DNA of 64,000 nucleotides. Source: CAYIHX01 sp964363305. Its GTDB lineage: Bacteria; Bdellovibrionota; UBA1018. Shown here one piece after another: positions 27,054 through 34,823 of the stretch. The stretch spans positions 8,577 through 72,576 of the forward strand of contig CAYIHX010000016.1 in NCBI GenBank assembly GCA_964363305.1, given 5' to 3'. How positions within the stretch are numbered: position 1 is the stretch's first letter; each line of letters begins with the position of its first letter. A model generated the notes under the pieces. That model did not search any database and was not told where the DNA came from. It saw only the letters and a list, made by a program, of their open reading frames with translations. Position numbers and translations under genes: made by a program.

Positions 27054-28256
27054 ATGCCACATCTCAGACTCCGCCATGGGCTCGTCCCTCTGCTGCATCG
27101 CTTGAAGTTCTCCCCCGTGGTCAGCATCCAAGGCTTGCGCCTTTGTGGCAAAAGCACGCTTGCCCGAGAGCTCTTACCGCAGGCTCTCAGGAACGCTGGG
27201 CGTTCCTGTCGTTTTGAAACCCTCGATTCAGCCAGAACCAAGGACTTTGCGCAGAAAAATCCCGAAGCCTTTCTCACGGAGCACGAGAACGCCCATCCTC
27301 TCATCATAGATGAGGCCCAAAAGGCCCCGGATCTTTTCGATGAAATCAAACGCTCAGTCGATGAGGATCGACGCCCAGGCCGCTTTGTCTTGCTCGGATC
27401 AACGGAATTCTCGACTGAGTTCCGGGTCCGAGAGTCACTGACGGGTCGGCTTTCCAAAATACGGATCTACCCCATGAATTTAGCTGAAACACTCGAGCTC
27501 CCCTGTCGGGCCGCCACCGGATTCCACACCAACAAAACTAAGCCTCGCTGCACGCGCAAAGATTTGCTGCGCTATATTGGCAGGGGCGGCATGCCCTCGC
27601 TATTTCATGTCAGACACGAAGCAGAGCGAGCCCGCCTCTTTGAAGACTGGATTCAACTCACCTGCGAACGCGACGTATTGCAGGCAAAAAAAGGAAAAAT
27701 AGACACTGATCTCTGCCGTCGCCTACTCGAGCTCAGTGCAACCCTTGAGGAGCCGAACGCCGCTGCCATGGCCGCCCGAGTGCGCGCTGGCGGCAAGAAG
27801 ATTGCCACGCACCTTAATATACTAACTCAGATTTTCGCCCTTGTGGAACTCAAGCCTCATCCTCTCGGTAGTGGTAAACCCCTTTACTTCCCTGCTGATT
27901 GCGGAATTGCGGGAGTACTCGGTGCCGACTTCAAACGGCGGCTTCAAACTTGGTTTTACATCGAGGCATTTTCTCAGCACTCCTATGCCGACCTGCCCTC
28001 GCCGCCCCGCTTCAGCTATCTACGGAGCAAAACAGGCAACCGACTGGATCTTATTCTAGAAGACGCACGAACCATCACGGCAATCAAACTCATGGATGAA
28101 GAGCGCTTCGATCGCCGGGAAATCGCGCTGCTTTCGAGCTTTTCAAAAAAAATAGCCGCCTCCGGCAAGCAAGTATCCCTCTTTGCTTACGGAGCGATCG
28201 ACGCCCCCTTCAAGGACGGGCGCATCGCCATCCGTCCCTGGGAATCCGTAGTCTAA
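27054..28256 (+). CDS. AAA ATPase with DUF4143 (AAA_14/DUF4143 family)
   Basis: 400 residues. N-terminal P-loop GLRLCGKSTLARELL, then HPLIIDEAQKAPDLFDEIKRSVDE (Walker B with the IDEAQ signature of AAA_14), a sensor-like RFVLLGSTEF, ESLTGRLSKIRIYPMNLAE, and a C-terminal DUF4143 half with a nuclease-like tail (LRSKTGNRLDLILED, ITAIKLMDEE). These proteins are common orphan or island genes in bacteria and archaea with no settled role; some are suspected of mobile-element or toxin-like behaviour. Its own inverted repeat and lack of operon partners fit an acquired single-gene module. Clear family, unknown function. Confidence 0.88.
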   Translation: MPHLRLRHGLVPLLHRLKFSPVVSIQGLRLCGKSTLARELLPQALRNAGRSCRFETLDSARTKDFAQKNPEAFLTEHENAHPLIIDEAQKAPDLFDEIKRSVDEDRRPGRFVLLGSTEFSTEFRVRESLTGRLSKIRIYPMNLAETLELPCRAATGFHTNKTKPRCTRKDLLRYIGRGGMPSLFHVRHEAERARLFEDWIQLTCERDVLQAKKGKIDTDLCRRLLELSATLEEPNAAAMAARVRAGGKKIATHLNILTQIFALVELKPHPLGSGKPLYFPADCGIAGVLGADFKRRLQTWFYIEAFSQHSYADLPSPPRFSYLRSKTGNRLDLILEDARTITAIKLMDEERFDRREIALLSSFSKKIAASGKQVSLFAYGAIDAPFKDGRIAIRPWESVV

Positions 28257-28325
28257 GTCTGCCTACCCGAAAAGGATGCCAAACCCGACTTGAAAAATAT
28301 GACATATTGCGTTAATTGGACTCAT

Positions 28326-28733
28326 ATGAAACTTCCTCTGTTTTTGTTGCCATTCATGCTGCTCTCTTCGTCCTCGAGCTACGCGGGGTATCTCTGCACT
28401 GCCTTTTGCGTCGTTGCGAACGGTGAGTCTCCTGCAATGCCCGGCGCTTCAAGCTACACACCCATGACCGGAGCTGGCGGCGACAGAACGGAGATCCTCA
28501 GGGGTCTCCAGGAGCGCTGCCTCCGCACGTCAAGTTCACGAGGTCGCATATTATCGACCCTATATATTCAATATTCGAACGGTCACCACTTCATGCGGAC
28601 AAGATCTGCAATGAAACGTCGGAGTACTGAAACCATCTCTCAAACTCATCCCTGCAAATCCGTGGCTAAGGCGCCACTCGCCTCACGCAAAACTGCTTGC
28701 CGATATCCGAGGGCGGCAAACGACCCGGCTTGA
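28326..28733 (+). CDS. Small secreted Cys-containing protein, possibly frameshifted
   Basis: 135 residues from the ATG at 28326. The signal peptide is good (MKLPLFLLPFMLLSSSSSYAG) and the next part, YLCTAFCVVANGE ... GDRTEILRGLQERC, resembles a group of small exported proteins seen in Bdellovibrio relatives in which the pattern continues to a conserved C-terminal Cys. After about residue 75 the composition changes to Arg/Ser/Thr-rich and the reading frame runs 68 bases into the convergent DUF192 gene, so the true protein may end earlier or the gene may have lost its frame. A TTG at 28290 is an alternative start. Confidence 0.45.
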   Translation: MKLPLFLLPFMLLSSSSSYAGYLCTAFCVVANGESPAMPGASSYTPMTGAGGDRTEILRGLQERCLRTSSSRGRILSTLYIQYSNGHHFMRTRSAMKRRSTETISQTHPCKSVAKAPLASRKTACRYPRAANDPA

Positions 28734-29160
28734 GTTCGAGCACTGCATCGACCTCAGGCCAAGCGCGGTAAATTTTTGTAGGGTGCTCTGGATTTTTCTC
28801 CACGGGCATTTCTTGGATTTGTAGAACCTTTCCCTCAGGAACCACATGCACCAGCTGAAGGGGAATCAGCGTTTTCTTCATCCAAATCTCCCCGATGCGT
28901 TTTGGTTGGAAAATGAAAATCATCCCCGCATTTTTCTTCAAAGGCAGGGGGCGGTTTGAAAGTCCCTTGCGTTGAAAAGGTTCGGTCTTGGCAACTTCGA
29001 GCTGAATCAGCCCGGCCTCACCCGATTTTTCGCAAGACTCAGAGACGACTGCCTCGATCTTCTCGCCATCCTTGATCTCGGCGTAGTGCACCTTCATGAA
29101 CTCGGGCCACGGAAAAAATGCCACTGCCAACAGCGGAATCGAAGTCGACCATTTCTTCAC
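28666..29160 (-). CDS. Exported DUF192 protein
   Basis: 164 residues with an N-terminal signal-like hydrophobic stretch. The DUF192 core is clear: LEVAKTEPFQRKGLSNR, KKNAGMIFIF, EIWMKKTLIPLQLVHVV, and a C-terminal VDAVLELKPGRLPPSDI. DUF192 proteins are small periplasmic or membrane-attached proteins of unknown biochemistry. Its ATG overlaps the stop of the LysR gene by 4 bases (ATGA), so it is downstream in the same transcript. Confidence 0.85.
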   Translation of the reverse strand: MKKWSTSIPLLAVAFFPWPEFMKVHYAEIKDGEKIEAVVSESCEKSGEAGLIQLEVAKTEPFQRKGLSNRPLPLKKNAGMIFIFQPKRIGEIWMKKTLIPLQLVHVVPEGKVLQIQEMPVEKNPEHPTKIYRAWPEVDAVLELKPGRLPPSDIGKQFCVRRVAP

Positions 29161-30098
29161 TTGCGGGCTCCTTTGCTTTTGGATGCCTTCAGCTCAGAGA
29201 CCAAAAAACTCAAAAGCTCCTTTGCTGCCGGCGTATGCGTCCGCTCCTTCAGATGGGCGACGCTGATTTCATTCTTCAAAGGCTTGCCGCTCCCCCGGAA
29301 AATATGAATCAAGTGACCATCCTGGATCAATTTCGACACCAAATAGTCTGGGAGAATCCCGGCGCTGGCCTTGAGTTGAACCAAACGGGCAATCGCCTGA
29401 ACATCCATCACCGTGGTCATCGTGTTGATCTCGATCTGGCGGGTTCCCAGATGATGAGCGAACCACATCCGGAGAACCGGCGCCCCCTTCTGATACTCGG
29501 CGTAGTCGAGCTTCTCAAAGAAGCGTTTGGGATCCTTGCTCGGCTCTCCACCCTTCTTCTTCAGCAGCTCTGGATGGATGCACAGATCGAGAACCTCGTC
29601 ATAGACAGGCTCGGTGGTAATTCGCCGATCCATCGCAAAACTATCGACAAAAGCGAAATCTGCCTCTCCGCGGATCAACAGATCATTCATTTCAGACGCG
29701 AAACCCAGCCTGAGTTCATAACGAACCAAGGGGTGCCTCTCCGCGAAACGCGCTAGCAATGGAAGAATCAGATTGTTGCCAAACTCAATCGGCATCCCCA
29801 GCATGACGGTTCCTGAAAGCTCAGTCTCCTTGCCCGAGATCGCCACCAAGGCGTGCTCGATTTCATTGAAGCTGTTGGCGCACTTCTGAAATAGGGTGGC
29901 GGCGGCGGCCGTCGGAACCAGCCGCTGCTTGATCCGATCAAAGAGGCGTACCTCGAGGGCGTCTTCCAGCGCCTTCATGTGCTGACTCACGCCGGATTGC
30001 GTGAGGTGCAGCTCTTCGGCCGCGAGAGTCATGCTCTTCGCCCGATACACGACTTCGAAGATACGGAGATGGTTGAGGTTGATCTTATTGAGAAACAA
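29157..30098 (-). CDS. LysR-family transcriptional regulator
   Basis: About 313 residues. The N-terminal helix-turn-helix (NLNHLRIFEVVYRAKSMTLAAEELHLTQSGVSQHMKALEDAL) is summarised here by its landmarks MTLAAEELHLTQ and SGVSQHM; the substrate-binding domain follows (LSGTVMLGMPIEFGNNLILPLL, GEADFAFVD). I place the start at the TTG at 30098 because GGGAG lies just before it and the longer frame to 30161 adds residues unlike the family. It is divergent from the small lipoprotein and secreted protein at 30252-31094 and may regulate them or the DUF192 gene. Confidence 0.9.
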   Translation of the reverse strand: MFLNKINLNHLRIFEVVYRAKSMTLAAEELHLTQSGVSQHMKALEDALEVRLFDRIKQRLVPTAAAATLFQKCANSFNEIEHALVAISGKETELSGTVMLGMPIEFGNNLILPLLARFAERHPLVRYELRLGFASEMNDLLIRGEADFAFVDSFAMDRRITTEPVYDEVLDLCIHPELLKKKGGEPSKDPKRFFEKLDYAEYQKGAPVLRMWFAHHLGTRQIEINTMTTVMDVQAIARLVQLKASAGILPDYLVSKLIQDGHLIHIFRGSGKPLKNEISVAHLKERTHTPAAKELLSFLVSELKASKSKGARK

Positions 30099-30251
30099 AG
30101 AGGCTCCCGTCAATAAAGTTACCCCTTTCGAGTTCCAATAAAAAGAGCCAAAGGTGGCCACCTTGTTCCTGCTTCGTCAAAATAGCATCACATATAAAAT
30201 TATACATTGATCGATCTAGAAATTACTTCCGGTGACCGATTCATCTACACT

Positions 30252-30371
30252 ATGAAAAATAAAAAATGGCTCATTTTGGCGGCAATTCTTACTCTCTCCT
30301 TCGCATCAGCCGCCGGCCTTCAAGCCTGCGGAAGCAGCACCAACACTACCTTCTATGGCGCCGGCAGCTGA
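30252..30371 (+). CDS. Putative 39-residue small lipoprotein
   Basis: An ATG at 30252 opens a short frame ending TGA at 30369-30371. The product has a basic start (MKNKKW), a hydrophobic segment, a lipobox-like LQAC and a short Gly/Ser/Thr-rich tail (GSSTNTTFYGAGS). It stands alone in the gap between a divergent LysR gene and a secreted protein 63 bases downstream. Upstream DNA is AT-rich and contains the near-palindrome TATAAAATTATA. Composition and lipobox support coding; there is no strong ribosome-binding site. Confidence 0.5.
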   Translation: MKNKKWLILAAILTLSFASAAGLQACGSSTNTTFYGAGS

Positions 30372-30434
30372 GCTTTGAACGCGATCAAATCTTAAGAAAT
30401 CTAACGCCCATAAACTCTAACAAGGACCGCATCC

Positions 30435-31094
30435 ATGTTTAAAAAACTCATCCCCTCTCTTGCAATACTCGCCCTCTCCTCCACTTCGTGGGCCGTCACC
30501 GACCCTTCGGTCGCCACCCTCAAAATTTACGGTGTGGCGCTCTCCGCAAATGCCGACTGCTCCGAGGCCACTGTCGTGGGCTATAGCGAAGCAGGCGTAG
30601 ACTACGATTTCAAAACCAACCCCTCGATCTTCACGGGCACCGTCACTCCGGGCACCTACCAGTGCATGATCTTGTACATGAACTCGGTGATCAACTTCAA
30701 GCCCTTGGCGAACGACGGCGCAAACTGCGTAGCCGGTACCTCATACCACATCAACGTTTGCAACTCGGGCAATAGTTGTACGTATACGACCGCCTCGCCG
30801 AACGCGAGCAACGTTCTCGTTTATGACTCAGCCTTGACCACGGCAACAACGGCTTCAACCGCCACCACAGGGGAAAAAGTGCTTCTGTTCTTGAGCACCG
30901 CTTCGACGGGCACAGGCAACCTAGCCTTCACGAAGCCCGCGACTGGTTCACCGGCTAACGGCATCACGCTCAACGGCGCCTTCACAGTGGTCGCGGGCGG
31001 TAGCAGCGGAACATTCGTGGTGAACTTCGACGGCAAAGTCCTTGACGAGGGATCGGCCTGTGGCCTCAATCCCCCCGTTTTCAGCTTTCGCTAA
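30435..31094 (+). CDS. Secreted Ser/Thr-rich protein of unknown function
   Basis: 219 residues behind an AAGGA-type site (CTAACAAGGACCGCATCC). Signal peptide ends TSWA. The mature protein is low in charge, rich in Ala, Thr, Ser, Gly and Asn, and predicted mostly beta. It has several spaced Cys residues (DCSEATVVGY, YQCMILYM, NCVAGTSYHINVCNSGNSC, SACGLNPP) that could form disulfides. The look is of a surface or pilin-like/adhesin-type exported protein, but I do not recognise a family. It is followed by a rho-independent terminator. Confidence 0.75.
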   Translation: MFKKLIPSLAILALSSTSWAVTDPSVATLKIYGVALSANADCSEATVVGYSEAGVDYDFKTNPSIFTGTVTPGTYQCMILYMNSVINFKPLANDGANCVAGTSYHINVCNSGNSCTYTTASPNASNVLVYDSALTTATTASTATTGEKVLLFLSTASTGTGNLAFTKPATGSPANGITLNGAFTVVAGGSSGTFVVNFDGKVLDEGSACGLNPPVFSFR

Positions 31095-31099
31095 ACGAG

Positions 31100-31130
31100 T
31101 GGGGCCGGGCAAAACCCAGCCCCCATTTTT
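31100..31130 (+). terminator. Rho-independent terminator of the secreted-protein gene
   Basis: A GC-rich stem (TGGGGCCGGG with CCCAGCCCCCA, one internal mismatch, loop CAAAA) is followed directly by TTTTT, six bases after the stop codon at 31094. Confidence 0.8.
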
Positions 31131-31300
31131 CTATCCCCACTAGTTAGAACCTTGAGTCAGGCGCGGATCCCGCCACTGCGCCGAATTTTCAAGAGGTTAA
31201 CCGCCCTACTCCGCCTGAGACACGCGCCCCCCATGTTCCATTTGGATGGCCCGATACGTCAGAGGTGAAGCGGTCCTTTTTCAAAACATGCGTCCGATTT

Positions 31301-31441
31301 TTGACAACTCGCCCGGGGACGTCGCCCGCTCAACTGCGCGCGGCAGCGGCTGGCTCGATCCTGGCTGTGGCGCTCGTCGCGGCGGGATGCAGCGGCACCA
31401 ACCTCAAAGGCGTGCTCAAGAAGCTGCTGTCAGGAACCTAA
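31301..31441 (+). CDS. Possible small lipoprotein or remnant (46-58 residues)
   Basis: In the third frame a stretch from a TTG at 31301 (or GTG at 31265) to TAA at 31441 encodes a hydrophobic segment ending in an excellent lipobox (ALVAAGC) and a short tail, SGTNLKGVLKKLLSGT. Start and ribosome-binding site are weak. It may be a degraded lipoprotein gene or a real small one. The overlapping longer frame 31246-31551 has no recognisable features. The rest of 31131-31544 shows no other gene. Confidence 0.3.
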   Translation: MTTRPGTSPAQLRAAAAGSILAVALVAAGCSGTNLKGVLKKLLSGT

Positions 31442-31544
31442 AGATCGCCGTTGCGAAGGTCGAATTTGATCGTGGATTCAATGTTACTGAAGGTATTCGA
31501 AAAGATAAACCATATCGGGGACCTGAATTCTCGATAGCCTTTTC

Positions 31545-31563
31545 ATGGTAACTAAGTTACCAT
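31545..31563. promoter_or_regulatory. Perfect 19-bp palindrome immediately before the toxin start codon
   Basis: ATGGTAACT-A-AGTTACCAT: nine-base arms around one central base, ending directly at the ATG at 31564. Such sites are typical operators bound by the antitoxin of the downstream pair, here the XRE-type protein at 31844. Binding is inference. Confidence 0.7.
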
Positions 31564-31839
31564 ATGACCATGGAGCGTCCCGAAGAATGTCAGCATATTC
31601 TGGCTAGCATTATCGATGGGCGGTTCAGCCTACTCTCCCACGCTTCCCAGCGGAGCACGGAACGCGGGGTCTTTGTGGAGCAGATCATTCGGTGCGCGAA
31701 GACCTGCTTCCATTGGCGATGGCAGGAGAAGCAAGGGACCCACCTGTACTTAGGCTTCTTCTCTCCGGACCGGCCAGGGGGCTTCACTGCGGTACTTTTC
31801 GACGAGGTTTGGTGGTCACAGTTTTCAAACGGAGGTTGA
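31564..31839 (+). CDS. DUF4258-like toxin of a toxin-antitoxin pair, apparently frameshifted at the 3' end
   Basis: 91 residues. The core SLLSHASQRSTERGVFVEQII looks like DUF4258 (RelE-fold, MqsR/HigB-like putative RNase toxins), followed by GTHLYLGFFSPDRPGGFTAVLFDE. The expected final strand, GLVVTVFKRR, is present in the adjacent frame directly after DE (from about 31807), so a single missing base near 31806 would explain why this frame instead ends VWWSQFSNGG. Either the toxin is truncated or the base is a sequencing error. ATGs at 31564 and 31570 are both possible. The XRE antitoxin gene follows after 4 bases. Confidence 0.65.
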   Translation: MTMERPEECQHILASIIDGRFSLLSHASQRSTERGVFVEQIIRCAKTCFHWRWQEKQGTHLYLGFFSPDRPGGFTAVLFDEVWWSQFSNGG

Positions 31840-31843
31840 CTCA

Positions 31844-32305
31844 ATGGGAAAAGAAGCTGGCGAAGTCCGTAAAACGTTAAGGGGTGTCGGGAACCTGAAG
31901 TATGTTGAGGTTCAGAACGTCCCCATTAAGGTCTATCCGGGGTTGGGTGACTCCGTGGATGCCCAGGTTCTCGCGGATATCGAGAAGCAGGTGGCCCGCG
32001 AGATCATCACCCGCCGTATCCATGTCCGCGGGCTAGAGGTCGAATTTTTTCGAAGTCTTCTGGGCCTGTCTCAGCGGGAGTTTGCCCAGAAACTGGGCTT
32101 GAGCCACGTATCAGTACTGAAGTGGGAAAAGGCGCATGCGAAGCCGCTGGAATTGGTGAACGAGGTGGCTCTCAAAGCCTTGATGGCAGGTTTGCTGAAA
32201 ATGCGCCTTCCAGCGTCGGTGGAAAGCCTGAGTGGAGAGGTCTCTGTGCCAAGAAAATTGGTCCTGAACTACTCCAGCCTGTTTCCGCAGCGCAGACGGG
32301 CGTAG
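31844..32305 (+). CDS. XRE-family antitoxin/transcriptional regulator
   Basis: 153 residues, with GGAGG seven bases before the ATG. A C-terminal helix-turn-helix (EFFRSLLGLSQREFAQKLGL, SHVSVLKWEKAHAKP) follows an N-terminal segment with no zinc ligands, as in MqsA- or HigA-like antitoxins that pair with DUF4258 toxins. It should neutralise the upstream protein and repress the pair through the palindrome at 31545-31563. Neither partner is close to mobile-element genes. Confidence 0.8.
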   Translation: MGKEAGEVRKTLRGVGNLKYVEVQNVPIKVYPGLGDSVDAQVLADIEKQVAREIITRRIHVRGLEVEFFRSLLGLSQREFAQKLGLSHVSVLKWEKAHAKPLELVNEVALKALMAGLLKMRLPASVESLSGEVSVPRKLVLNYSSLFPQRRRA

Positions 32306-32596
32306 TTGGCTTGAAATTCTCCGACGGATGGCTCCTCTTCATCTCACTGAATCCTAAACCCACACCCTCGGACATGGCCCAGCCGAGCGGTCGCAACGAT
32401 TATCCGATCAGCGGGATCGCCATGCATCTCTCCCGGCAAGCGCGAACTTTCGACCGCAATCTCAGGAAACTTGGGAAGAAGCTATCGCGGAGTACAAGAG
32501 CATTCGCAAAGGCCTAACAAAGGGAGTGAAGCGAGATCTCGAATTGATGAATCGTTTTCTTGAACACCTCAGTGACTATAAAAAGTGTGGAAATCA
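32306..32596. other. Gap with a possible gene remnant
   Basis: No start-to-stop gene is convincing. On the + strand, the frame from 32358 to the TGA at 32598-32600 is open for about 80 codons without an initiator, and its second half (QETWEEAIAEYKSIRKG, VKRDLELMNRFLEHLSDY) looks like real helical protein. It may be the 3' end of a decayed gene. Confidence 0.3.
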
Positions 32597-33205
32597 ATGA
32601 AATATCTCAGCCTACTAAGCCTGGGCATCGTCGTTTCCGCCTGCGCAGCCCCTTACAAGCATCCCTCACACCTGGAAAGGCTGCTCGAAAGGTACCCCTT
32701 TTCCATCATTGGAGATGATTACAGCCTGCTCACTGAAGACGACCTCGCTGCAAGCTCTTGTGTTGCTCGTGCCGAACCCTTCTCACTTCATGAACTGACA
32801 GCTCACCCCTATTGGCAGTGTTTTTCGCTCATGGGGTCCGCATTTGAATGCGATGAGCGCGAGCCAAATGAGGACGGTCCAAGCGCGATATTAGCCATTG
32901 TTCTCAAAAAACATGGCGCCATTCATGAATACCTATCCCGCAGGGCCATCCCGTTGGAAGACTGCAAAGCCTTCGCCGCGGAGTGGGTTCGCCTTACGGC
33001 ACAGCAAAGCCACGTGTGCGCTTCCGGTCAGTTCATCAATCCGAGGGATGAGGCGCTCGACAAGAAAGACCGCGCATGGATCTTTGAGTCATACAAAACG
33101 GCGAAAGGCTGTGACTCTTACTTTGAAGGCGGATGTAGTTTAGACTACAAAATCAAACAGGGTTGCAACCTCGCTGACATGACACAGGGCCAACGCGAGA
33201 AATAA
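32597..33205 (+). CDS. Cysteine-containing lipoprotein, unknown function
   Basis: 202 residues from the ATG at 32597 with a lipobox VSAC. The mature part has eight or so cysteines (SSCVARA, YWQCFSLM, FECDERE, EDCKAF, HVCASGQ, GCDSYFEGGC, QGCNLAD) spread along a mixed, charged sequence, suggesting a disulfide-bonded periplasmic domain. I recognise no family. A GTG at 32585 is an upstream alternative. It is preceded by the remnant region and followed by a hairpin at 33252. Confidence 0.65.
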   Translation: MKYLSLLSLGIVVSACAAPYKHPSHLERLLERYPFSIIGDDYSLLTEDDLAASSCVARAEPFSLHELTAHPYWQCFSLMGSAFECDEREPNEDGPSAILAIVLKKHGAIHEYLSRRAIPLEDCKAFAAEWVRLTAQQSHVCASGQFINPRDEALDKKDRAWIFESYKTAKGCDSYFEGGCSLDYKIKQGCNLADMTQGQREK

Positions 33206-33251
33206 TTGAGCGCGTGAGTCTTTTGAGGTGTCTAAGAGTTAGCCAGTTGAG

Positions 33252-33284
33252 CGGGTTCAATGCCGCTCTGACAAGGCGAACCCG
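33252..33284 (+). terminator. Possible terminator hairpin
   Basis: CGGGTTC at 33252-33258 pairs with GAACCCG at 33278-33284; an inner GCC/GGC pair extends the stem across a small bulge. TCTT follows. There is no strong U tract, so it may be a weak terminator or another RNA structure. Confidence 0.35.
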
Positions 33285-33352
33285 TCTTAAATGTCTGAAT
33301 CTACTCAATGAAAATTGGCCTACATTTTGCTCTGACTCCGCTTGAGGTTTTT

Positions 33353-34348
33353 ATGTCGAAACGTTTTGCGGTGCTAGGAATCCTTGGGAGCATTCTTTTT
33401 GCGGCAGGTAGTGCCGAACCCGCTCGAGCTGAATGCAATACCACTCAAAACGTGACGTACTTGGGAAGGATACAGAACGAAATCCTTGTTCGTAAAGCAT
33501 TGCTCACCGAATTTGAATTCGAAAACTCCAACGGAGGAAGTAGCGGTCGAATACCGCTACAAGAAGAACGTTTACGGTTCGCAGCGGCAAACTTTTGGAG
33601 ATCTCACTATTCTTATGGGAATGCCGGTCAACAAAGGCTGGATCCGAGGTTGACTGAACAAATGGTTAGCTACCCAGACGGCTACAGCGCTAGCCGGCGC
33701 CTAGTGAACTACGCCCCTTTGGCTCAAGAGCCTGCACTTCTCAACCAGTGCTCCGCTGACCTGGATGCATTAATACAAGAGCTGAATTCATTCGCGAGTA
33801 TCCAGGACGGCTTGGCCCGGTCTCTAGCGTCAATCGAGTCAGATGTTGCCCGATGGCAAATAGCGATTCAGACCAACCGCAATGTGTCCGAGGCCTGCAC
33901 GTGGCCTTGGACTGGTCTTTCGCAACTGAATGCAGTGATCCAATCGACTCAAAACGCCTTAGATTCCCTCGCAGGATACCTAAACTATTTCCGGGAAAAT
34001 TTTCCAACTTCCTCTTTGTCTGTGTTTGTTCCGGCTCAGGGGGGACACCGCACTCTGATTCAATTTTCACGAGTCAGCACTAGGTTTAGTCCCGTCATCG
34101 AAGAAACAAAGAAAGCTATCGAACGCGCAATATACCATGGCTGTTTACCGAGCATTCGAGATGCAGAAATCGAACCTGAAGTTCGTCGAGCCTTCAGGGA
34201 TTTTGGGCAAACTGTGCTTAGGTCCTATGATCGTCGCACACAAAACGAAGCAGTTTCAGACCGCAAAGAAAGTGGCAAATCAGTTGAAAACAGCCCTACT
34301 TCAGAGACGGTCCCAGCAATCGACGCCATAGCTGCACCGGCTCTGTAA
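33353..34348 (+). CDS. Secreted helical protein, unknown function
   Basis: 331 residues from the ATG at 33353, with TTGAGG a few bases upstream; the in-frame ATG at 33308 lies before the signal peptide. The signal ends EPARAE. The mature part is rich in Asn, Gln, Ser and Leu, largely alpha-helical (DALIQELNSFASIQDGLARS, LNAVIQSTQNALDSLAGYLN), with few cysteines (ECNTTQ, NQCSAD, EACTWPW, HGCLPS). The base composition is less GC-rich than neighbouring core genes, consistent with a lineage-specific or acquired gene. No family recognised. Confidence 0.7.
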   Translation: MSKRFAVLGILGSILFAAGSAEPARAECNTTQNVTYLGRIQNEILVRKALLTEFEFENSNGGSSGRIPLQEERLRFAAANFWRSHYSYGNAGQQRLDPRLTEQMVSYPDGYSASRRLVNYAPLAQEPALLNQCSADLDALIQELNSFASIQDGLARSLASIESDVARWQIAIQTNRNVSEACTWPWTGLSQLNAVIQSTQNALDSLAGYLNYFRENFPTSSLSVFVPAQGGHRTLIQFSRVSTRFSPVIEETKKAIERAIYHGCLPSIRDAEIEPEVRRAFRDFGQTVLRSYDRRTQNEAVSDRKESGKSVENSPTSETVPAIDAIAAPAL

Positions 34349-34379
34349 TGGCGTTGTAGTGGCCGAGAGTAAATTCTCC

Positions 34380-34455
34380 GAGAACCCTCCGAAAAGAGGG
34401 TTCTCGCCCAGAATGCCTGCTTCACTTTGCACGGAACCCTACTTCTGGAGGGTTC
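34380..34455. repeat. Two tandem hairpins sharing GAACCCT...AGGGTTC
   Basis: The first is a perfect 10-bp stem (GAGAACCCTC, loop CGAAAA, GAGGGTTCTC; 34380-34405). The second is a 7-bp stem (GAACCCT, 8-base spacer, AGGGTTC; 34434-34455). The near-identical arms suggest a short repeated palindromic element or a bidirectional terminator after the gene ending at 34348; neither has a long T tract. Confidence 0.55.
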
Positions 34456-34770
34456 TGATACAAGAGATCCTAGATTGATGTGAACGGCATTGAACGCTGC
34501 GGAAGGAGCAATAAGGCGCGTCGGCCTGGAATGGGTGAGCGGCTCGCAATCCCCGTTCGGCGACGACTTCCGTGCCCCGCTCGGCGCCTTTTCAACCACC
34601 GGCTCCGCGAACGCGCTACATCCCCGCCGCGCTTCGCCGCTTGGTCTTTGTTCGCACGCGGGGGCTCGCACACGGCGGAAAACCTCGTCCTCACGTGTCG
34701 CGTCCCCAACGCCGCCGAGGGGCGCCGGGAGTTCGGTTGAGTGGCGCTTCCTTTCTATCTGCTTAATTTC
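34456..34770. other. GC-rich gap without a supported gene
   Basis: Several overlapping open frames exist on both strands (for example 34490-34792 and 34470-34709), but their products are Arg/Pro/Ala-rich, lack ribosome-binding sites and recognisable motifs, and look like by-products of high GC. I see nothing else here. Confidence 0.4.
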
Positions 34771-34773
34771 AAA

Positions 34774-34811
34774 AGCGTATTTTTTACGCTAGACTTACGC
34801 ATAACATACGC
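34774..34811 (+). promoter_or_regulatory. Candidate LexA operator: phased TACGC half-sites before lexA
   Basis: AGCGTA (34774-34779) and TACGCT (34785-34790) form an inverted repeat with a 5-base T spacer. TACGC then recurs at 34785, 34796 and 34807, exactly 11 bases apart, ending 13 bases before the lexA ATG. Half-sites repeated on one face of the helix next to lexA suggest autoregulation of the SOS operon. It is not the TTAC-N3-GTAA box reported for Bdellovibrio LexA, so the motif would need testing. Confidence 0.5.
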
Positions 34812-34823
34812 TATTCTCTATTT

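Noticed and set aside
31246..31551. 101-codon frame before the toxin
   Set aside because: No features; a better lipobox-bearing frame overlaps it and the palindrome lies in its last bases.
34480..34792. Several open frames on both strands in GC-rich DNA
   Set aside because: No ribosome-binding sites, no motifs, Arg/Pro/Ala-rich products overlapping one another; likely chance.
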